A DNA stretch of 64,000 nt from Planctomicrobium piriforme. Lineage in GTDB: Bacteria > Planctomycetota > Planctomycetia > Planctomycetales > Planctomycetaceae. Of the stretch, positions 61,101 to 64,000 are shown piece after piece (positions within the stretch are counted from its first letter, which is position 1; every line of letters begins with the position of its first letter). The notes beneath the pieces were generated by a model. The model did not search any database. It saw only the letters and a list, made by a program, of their open reading frames with translations, and was not told the origin of the DNA. The DNA is taken from assembly GCF_900113665.1 (NCBI RefSeq), contig NZ_FOQD01000001.1, positions 1-64,000 of the forward strand, written 5' to 3'. The translations under genes were made by a program, and so were the position numbers.

Positions 61101-62558
61101 TTCGAAGTCGTCGAGAGCGATCAGGCCGGAATCCCTGAGCGAATCGCATCGGCACGGCAACTGATTGAATTTCAGCCGGACAACGGCAGTACGGTCGATC
61201 GGCTCCTCAAACTGGTTTCACCACAGACCGCGCCCGATCTGGCGACTGGCATCCTGAACGCCCTGAATGACAGCACATCTTCAGAACTGGCTTCGAAGCT
61301 GATTGTGAAGGCAACCACAGCCACTCCCGCTCAACAGACGGCCGCGATCCGCGTCCTGCTCTCTCGCCCACAAACCACTGGGGATCTGCTCACGGCGATC
61401 GAAGCCGGCAAATTGCGGCTGTCGGATCTCAGCCTGGAGCAGCGCCAGGCGCTGAGCAATCACCCGAATGTCGAACTGCAGGCCCGCGCAAGGAAACTGC
61501 TGAGTGCAGGGGGCGGACTCCCCAATCCGGACCGCGAAAAAGTGGTGCATGAAAAACTGCACCTCACAGAACGGCATGGCAATGTGGAACTTGGCAAAGC
61601 CCTGTTCAAAAAGAACTGTTCGAAGTGTCATCGACACAGCGGCGAGGGGGTGAAAATTGGTCCGGATTTGACGGGCATGGCGGTCCATCCAAAAAAGGAA
61701 CTGCTGGTCCACCTTCTGGACCCCAGCCGGAGTGTTGAAGGAAATTTTCGCAGCTACACGGTGGTTCTGCTGGACGGCCGCATCCTGAATGGAATGCTGG
61801 CCGGCGAGACGAGAACCTCGATCGAGCTGATCGACTCGGAAGCCAGACCCCATGCTGTCGCCCGCCAGGACATTGAAGAATTGATTTCCTCACGGACATC
61901 GTTAATGCCGGAAGGTTTCGAGAAGCAGATGACCGATGAGGAACTGGTTGACCTGCTGGAGTTCTTAACCGACAAAGGCCGCTTTCTCCCCGTTCCGCTG
62001 GAGAGGTATGCCACCATCGTCACCACCAGGGGAATGTTCCATAGCGAGGAGGCTGACGGAGAACGGCTGGTTTTTGAGAACTGGCAGCCGAAGACGTTCG
62101 CAGGAGTGCCGTTTGTCTTGACTGACCCTCAAGGCGGCACCGTCCCGAATGCAATCATGCTCTACGGTCCATTGGGCAAAATTCCTCCGCGCATGCCCAG
62201 GGATGTTTCCCTGCCCTGCCATACGCCTGCCAGGGCGATCCACTTGCTGAGCGGAGTGAGCGGCTGGGGAGCGACAGCGCCTGGCGAGAAAGGAGTGGCG
62301 ATGATCGTTCGACTGCACTATGCCGACGGCCAGTCGGAAGACCATCCGCTCATCGATGGCCAGCATTTTGCAGATTATATTCGGGTCATCGATGTTCCCC
62401 AGTCGCAGCTTGCGTTTCAGTTGAGTGGAAAGCAGCTTCGATACCTGTCCGTTCAGCCGAAACGGCAGTCGTCCATCGAGACGATCGAATTTGTGAAGGG
62501 TGAAAAGAGTCCTTCGGCTCCCATCGTCATGGCGGTCACCATCGAGACTCAAAAATAA
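58119..62558 (+). CDS. PVC-type c-haem protein with ThuA-like domain
   Basis: The 1479-residue secreted protein has signal peptide MSITHPLRRCLVALAAIVA ending near ATAG. Residues about 30-240 are a ThuA-like glutamine-amidotransferase-fold domain (LLFLGDNGPHRPADRFEQLA, GRGFIPLHCASFCF, GRVFYTAWGHDERTW). Residues about 300-690 are the planctomycete membrane-bound dehydrogenase beta-propeller (PIAMNWDERGRLWICETIDY, DADGDGKADRFTLFAD, GVSNLRCGLDNWIWGMQG). Then come HEAT-like helical repeats (700-1140). A c-type haem site CSKCH lies near residue 1166, with the methionine partner perhaps in GMAVHPK. The C-terminal DUF1080-like region closes the protein. It probably oxidises a sugar or related substrate and passes electrons to the haem. 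The longer start at 58050 is not used. Confidence 0.9.
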   Translation: MSITHPLRRCLVALAAIVALVFAGSATAGDLKLLFLGDNGPHRPADRFEQLAPVLEQRGIQIVYTDDVGKLNAGVLNQFDGLILYANIDKIEPAAAEALLEYVSSGRGFIPLHCASFCFRNSPDVVALIGAQFKTHGIGPINTQVVEPRHPVMQEFGGFRSIDESYVHTLHNEKNRIVLEYRVGHPQADGNQREPWTWVRTHGQGRVFYTAWGHDERTWSHPGFQNLVERGIRWSCGQDPRSAGPVQDAGRFAVPEMTSVPANLKPFEYVDVGQKIPFYTAGRSWGAQETPRNMMQKPLPPEDSRQHFVTPVNLEVQLFVSEENLEGKPIAMNWDERGRLWICETIDYPNELQAPPAGHDRIRICEDADGDGKADRFTLFADHLSIPTALVFARGGVVVHHGTQTLFLKDADGDDRADVRTVLISNWTLGDTHGGVSNLRCGLDNWIWGMQGYNQSSPVVNGQQQQSFRQGFFRFKLDNADPPQVAELEFVRSTDNNTWGLGISEEGLIFGSTANHNPSVFMPIPNRYYERVRNWSPPQLGSIADTFLFQAVTDKIRQVDNHGGYTAGAGHALYTARSYPETWWNKTAFVCEPTGHLVGTFVLQRDGAAYHSSSPCNLLASDDEWSAPVVAEVGPDGQVWVIDWYNYIVQHNPTPEGFTTGKGKAYESDLRDKKHGRIYRVVNKAASPDVSNGVKLDSSRVPEIVAALSHPSMVCRLHAQRLLIERGKLDVVPQLIKLVQNPSTDAIGLNVGAIHALWTLQGLGELNRSEGPSFAAVAVALKHPSAGVRRNAFQVLPPGEASTRLVLDSDVAQEQDAQAQLAAILALSDMPESTQAGTFLATLAQDPKMLDDRWLPDALTSAAAVHARGFLIGLAHKSAASPPDMDAPLLDKTLKIANVVCEHLSGSRPSAETLQSLFAPMAAADPQLLASMLDGMSAGWPRDHAVQLNPQADALLISLLDRVPARNKAQLVKLSSRWGSVALQQRVETVLASLFEVVESDQAGIPERIASARQLIEFQPDNGSTVDRLLKLVSPQTAPDLATGILNALNDSTSSELASKLIVKATTATPAQQTAAIRVLLSRPQTTGDLLTAIEAGKLRLSDLSLEQRQALSNHPNVELQARARKLLSAGGGLPNPDREKVVHEKLHLTERHGNVELGKALFKKNCSKCHRHSGEGVKIGPDLTGMAVHPKKELLVHLLDPSRSVEGNFRSYTVVLLDGRILNGMLAGETRTSIELIDSEARPHAVARQDIEELISSRTSLMPEGFEKQMTDEELVDLLEFLTDKGRFLPVPLERYATIVTTRGMFHSEEADGERLVFENWQPKTFAGVPFVLTDPQGGTVPNAIMLYGPLGKIPPRMPRDVSLPCHTPARAIHLLSGVSGWGATAPGEKGVAMIVRLHYADGQSEDHPLIDGQHFADYIRVIDVPQSQLAFQLSGKQLRYLSVQPKRQSSIETIEFVKGEKSPSAPIVMAVTIETQK

Positions 62559-62720
62559 CCAAGGACTCTGCGGAGTGAGAACGTGCCGGCGGTCAGCGTT
62601 TCCCCGCGCAGAGTACGGTTAATTTGCACAGGCACGATTCGGCAGTGATGCTCTCCTTGTGAACACCCCGGCCCTACTGGGCCGCTCTTCCTCGTGACGG
62701 TCAGAATTCAGGACAAGTCG

Positions 62721-63497
62721 ATGGCAATCAAGGATTTTGGCCCGATCGAAAGCGACTATGCGTTCTTCATGAAGCATGCCACAGAAGCGGAAAGCGATGT
62801 GGCTGCCTATGTAAACGAACTGAAGGATTTTGCCAAAGGGCGGGCATCCATCCGCCTGCTCGACTTTGGCTGCGGCACAGGTGAGTTCACGCAGCGATTC
62901 GCATCGACTCTGAACTGGCCGCCCCATGTGCTGCGGATGACGCTTGTCGAGCCGGTCCCCCATCAGCTCTCGGAAGCGGCACAACGTCTGGCGGCGTTCA
63001 GCACGCACCCGATCGAATCTCTCCAGAGTCTGCCCTTGAATCGAAAGCGATGTTTCGACCTGGTGCTCTCGAATCATGTGCTGTACTACGTCGAGGATCT
63101 CGATTCGACGCTGGGGCAGATGTGCGAATCACTTGGCCCCTGGGGAAAACTGCTGTTGGCTATTGCCGGATGGGAAAATCCTCTGATTCAACTCTGGAAG
63201 ACCGGCTTCGAGATGCTGGGCCGGTCCATCCCGTACTCTGTGTCAGAAGACGTCGAATCAGTGTTGCAGCGGCGAGGGACTCCATATCTGAAGTCAAAGG
63301 CGTTCTATCAACTGAGATTCATCGACACGGAAGAGAACAGGCTCAAAATCATCCGCTTCCTGTTCGGCGAGCATCTTCAAGAACTGTCGCCGCGCCGCCT
63401 GCTGAAAGAATTGGACCCCTTCGCTCGCCGCGAGCATATCGAAATCAGTACGGAGAGTGATCACTACACCATCGACTCGCCGCAAGTGTTAGAGTGA
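62721..63497 (+). CDS. Class I SAM-dependent methyltransferase
   Basis: The 258-residue product has motif I LLDFGCGTGEFTQRF (near 47) for SAM binding, LVEPVP (motif II acidic residue), FDLVLSNHVLYYVEDLDSTL (motif IV-like) and LGPWGKLLLAIAGW. The second half has helix-rich QLWKTGFEMLGRSIP. Substrate unknown; the pattern is that of a small-molecule rather than DNA methyltransferase. ATG 62721 has AGGA seven bases upstream, while GTG 62694 would add nine residues. It follows the giant cytochrome on the same strand after 160 bases. Confidence 0.85.
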   Translation: MAIKDFGPIESDYAFFMKHATEAESDVAAYVNELKDFAKGRASIRLLDFGCGTGEFTQRFASTLNWPPHVLRMTLVEPVPHQLSEAAQRLAAFSTHPIESLQSLPLNRKRCFDLVLSNHVLYYVEDLDSTLGQMCESLGPWGKLLLAIAGWENPLIQLWKTGFEMLGRSIPYSVSEDVESVLQRRGTPYLKSKAFYQLRFIDTEENRLKIIRFLFGEHLQELSPRRLLKELDPFARREHIEISTESDHYTIDSPQVLE

Positions 63498-63566
63498 ACG
63501 CCAGTCGCATTCCGAGGGCATTAGATTCGACGGACCAAAGGGCGTTTCGCAGATGCAATTGTCTCC

Positions 63567-63860
63567 GTGCTCTTAAAACACCTCGCTAGTTGCGAAAACA
63601 ACCATGCGAAGAGCACGATAATTGGTCTTCTCGCATTTGCTCAACACTCATTCGATGGAACCCTGTTGATCCAGTGCTACGAACGAACAAAGGACTCGGA
63701 AGATGTTCGGTGGCAGGTTTTGAATACCATTGCAATTGCCAGACCTCATTCGATTGATGACTGGATAGAGAAGCTCTGCGAGAATCCGTTCCGCAAGGAG
63801 GAGCTTTATAAGCTCGGGTACCGCGAACTGAAGAAAAAGTGGAAAGGGCTTGAGACCTGA
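63567..63860 (+). CDS. Small HEAT-like helical protein, possible truncated gene
   Basis: A 97-residue frame predicted fully helical: LLKHLASCENNHAKSTIIGL, HSFDGTLLIQCYERTKDSED and VRWQVLNTIAIARP, in a two-helix repeat style like HEAT repeats, ending with the charged LGYRELKKKWKGLET. It resembles small immunity or HEAT-like proteins but no family is certain. The GTG start lies inside a frame that extends 13 codons upstream without a start codon, so the 5' end may be lost. It is followed by the repeat at 63849-63932. Confidence 0.5.
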   Translation: MLLKHLASCENNHAKSTIIGLLAFAQHSFDGTLLIQCYERTKDSEDVRWQVLNTIAIARPHSIDDWIEKLCENPFRKEELYKLGYRELKKKWKGLET

Positions 63861-63932
63861 GACCGCAGGCTTGAGGAAAAGTGAACTTCTGACATCTTCC
63901 TCAAGCCTGTCGCCTCAAGCCTCACGCCTCAT
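63849..63932. repeat. Inverted heptameric quasi-repeat (CCTCAAG type) next to tRNA-Glu
   Basis: Perfect 13-bp arms CAGGCTTGAGGAA (63866-63878) and TTCCTCAAGCCTG (63897-63909) pair around an 18-nt loop. The outer right part continues CCTCAAG, CCTGTCG, CCTCAAG, CCTCACG, CCTCAT in 7-nt steps. It lies five bases beyond the 3' end of the tRNA-Glu gene and could serve as terminator for it. Confidence 0.85.
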
Positions 63933-63937
63933 AAAAG

Positions 63938-64000
63938 TAGCCCGTACGGGACTTGAACCCGTGTCTCCGGCTTGAAGGGCCAGCATCCTGAACCGCTAGA
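63938..64000 (-). tRNA. tRNA-Glu (anticodon UUC), partial
   Basis: On the minus strand the last 63 bases have an anticodon stem CTGGC/GCCGG with loop CCTTCAA, so the anticodon is UUC (Glu). The T arm is ACGGG/CCCGT with loop TTCAAGT, and the 3' acceptor strand ACGGGCT ends in discriminator A (63938). CCA is not encoded. The 5' end of the gene is cut by the window end. Confidence 0.93.

Noticed and set aside
1..64000. Insertion sequences, prophage or integrase genes
   Set aside because: No transposase, integrase or phage structural motif was seen in any frame.

Overview
The window looks like a chromosomal segment of a planctomycete. I infer order Planctomycetales from the content; no marker gene was compared with a database. 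Typical of that phylum are a sulfatase, a Tat-exported DUF1501 protein, two DUF1559 proteins (one with a prepilin-like N-terminus), a very large PVC-type cytochrome with a ThuA-like N-terminus, a repeat-rich surface protein, methenyl-tetrahydromethanopterin cyclohydrolase, an enlarged SecA, and scattered genes on both strands with few long operons. GC content is moderate to high, so most long antisense reading frames are shadows.

Layout. 1-8.5 kb: secreted repeat protein, AI-2E-type permease, YetF-like membrane protein, SGNH-like protein, Nramp-type transporter. 8.7-15.4 kb: hisN-type phosphatase, mch, a conserved membrane protein, moeA, lnt and a small membrane protein overlapping lnt. 15.8-22.5 kb: sulfatase, a small unknown gene between REP-like palindromes, DUF1501 protein, Ser/Thr kinase with a Pro/Gly/Met-rich tail, accA. 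23-33.7 kb: CvpA-like protein, two membrane glycosyltransferase-like proteins, class I aminotransferase, Hsp20, response regulator with an ATPase domain, enolase-superfamily enzyme overlapping a DinB-like gene. 34-42.9 kb: HU protein, small lipoprotein, UDP-sugar dehydrogenase, ABM-domain protein, FHA protein, secA and a stand-alone Clp N-domain protein. 43-49 kb is an accessory island: RES/Xre toxin-antitoxin pair, an orphan HigA-like antitoxin, an acetyltransferase, RdgB, a DUF1559-like protein and a retron. 49.5-64 kb: unknown secreted and membrane proteins, a Uma2-family protein, cysS, DUF1559 prepilin-like protein, hemP, nadE, an EEP-family phosphatase, the giant cytochrome, a methyltransferase, a small alpha-helical protein and the 3' part of a tRNA-Glu.

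The most striking element is a retron at 47334-48851. A 150-nt region with a perfect 12-bp terminal inverted repeat, an AGC at the expected priming-guanosine position and several stem-loops lies 27 nt upstream of a reverse transcriptase with a YADD active site. No effector gene is evident beside it, and the RT departs from two retron signature motifs.

A second pattern runs through the whole window. Many intergenic gaps hold short quasi-tandem repeats with a period of 7 nt or of 9-10 nt, often as two complementary arms that could form one long hairpin. They resemble in design the heptameric STRR elements of cyanobacteria. A separate palindrome family built on GTGCCAC shows compensatory base changes between copies.
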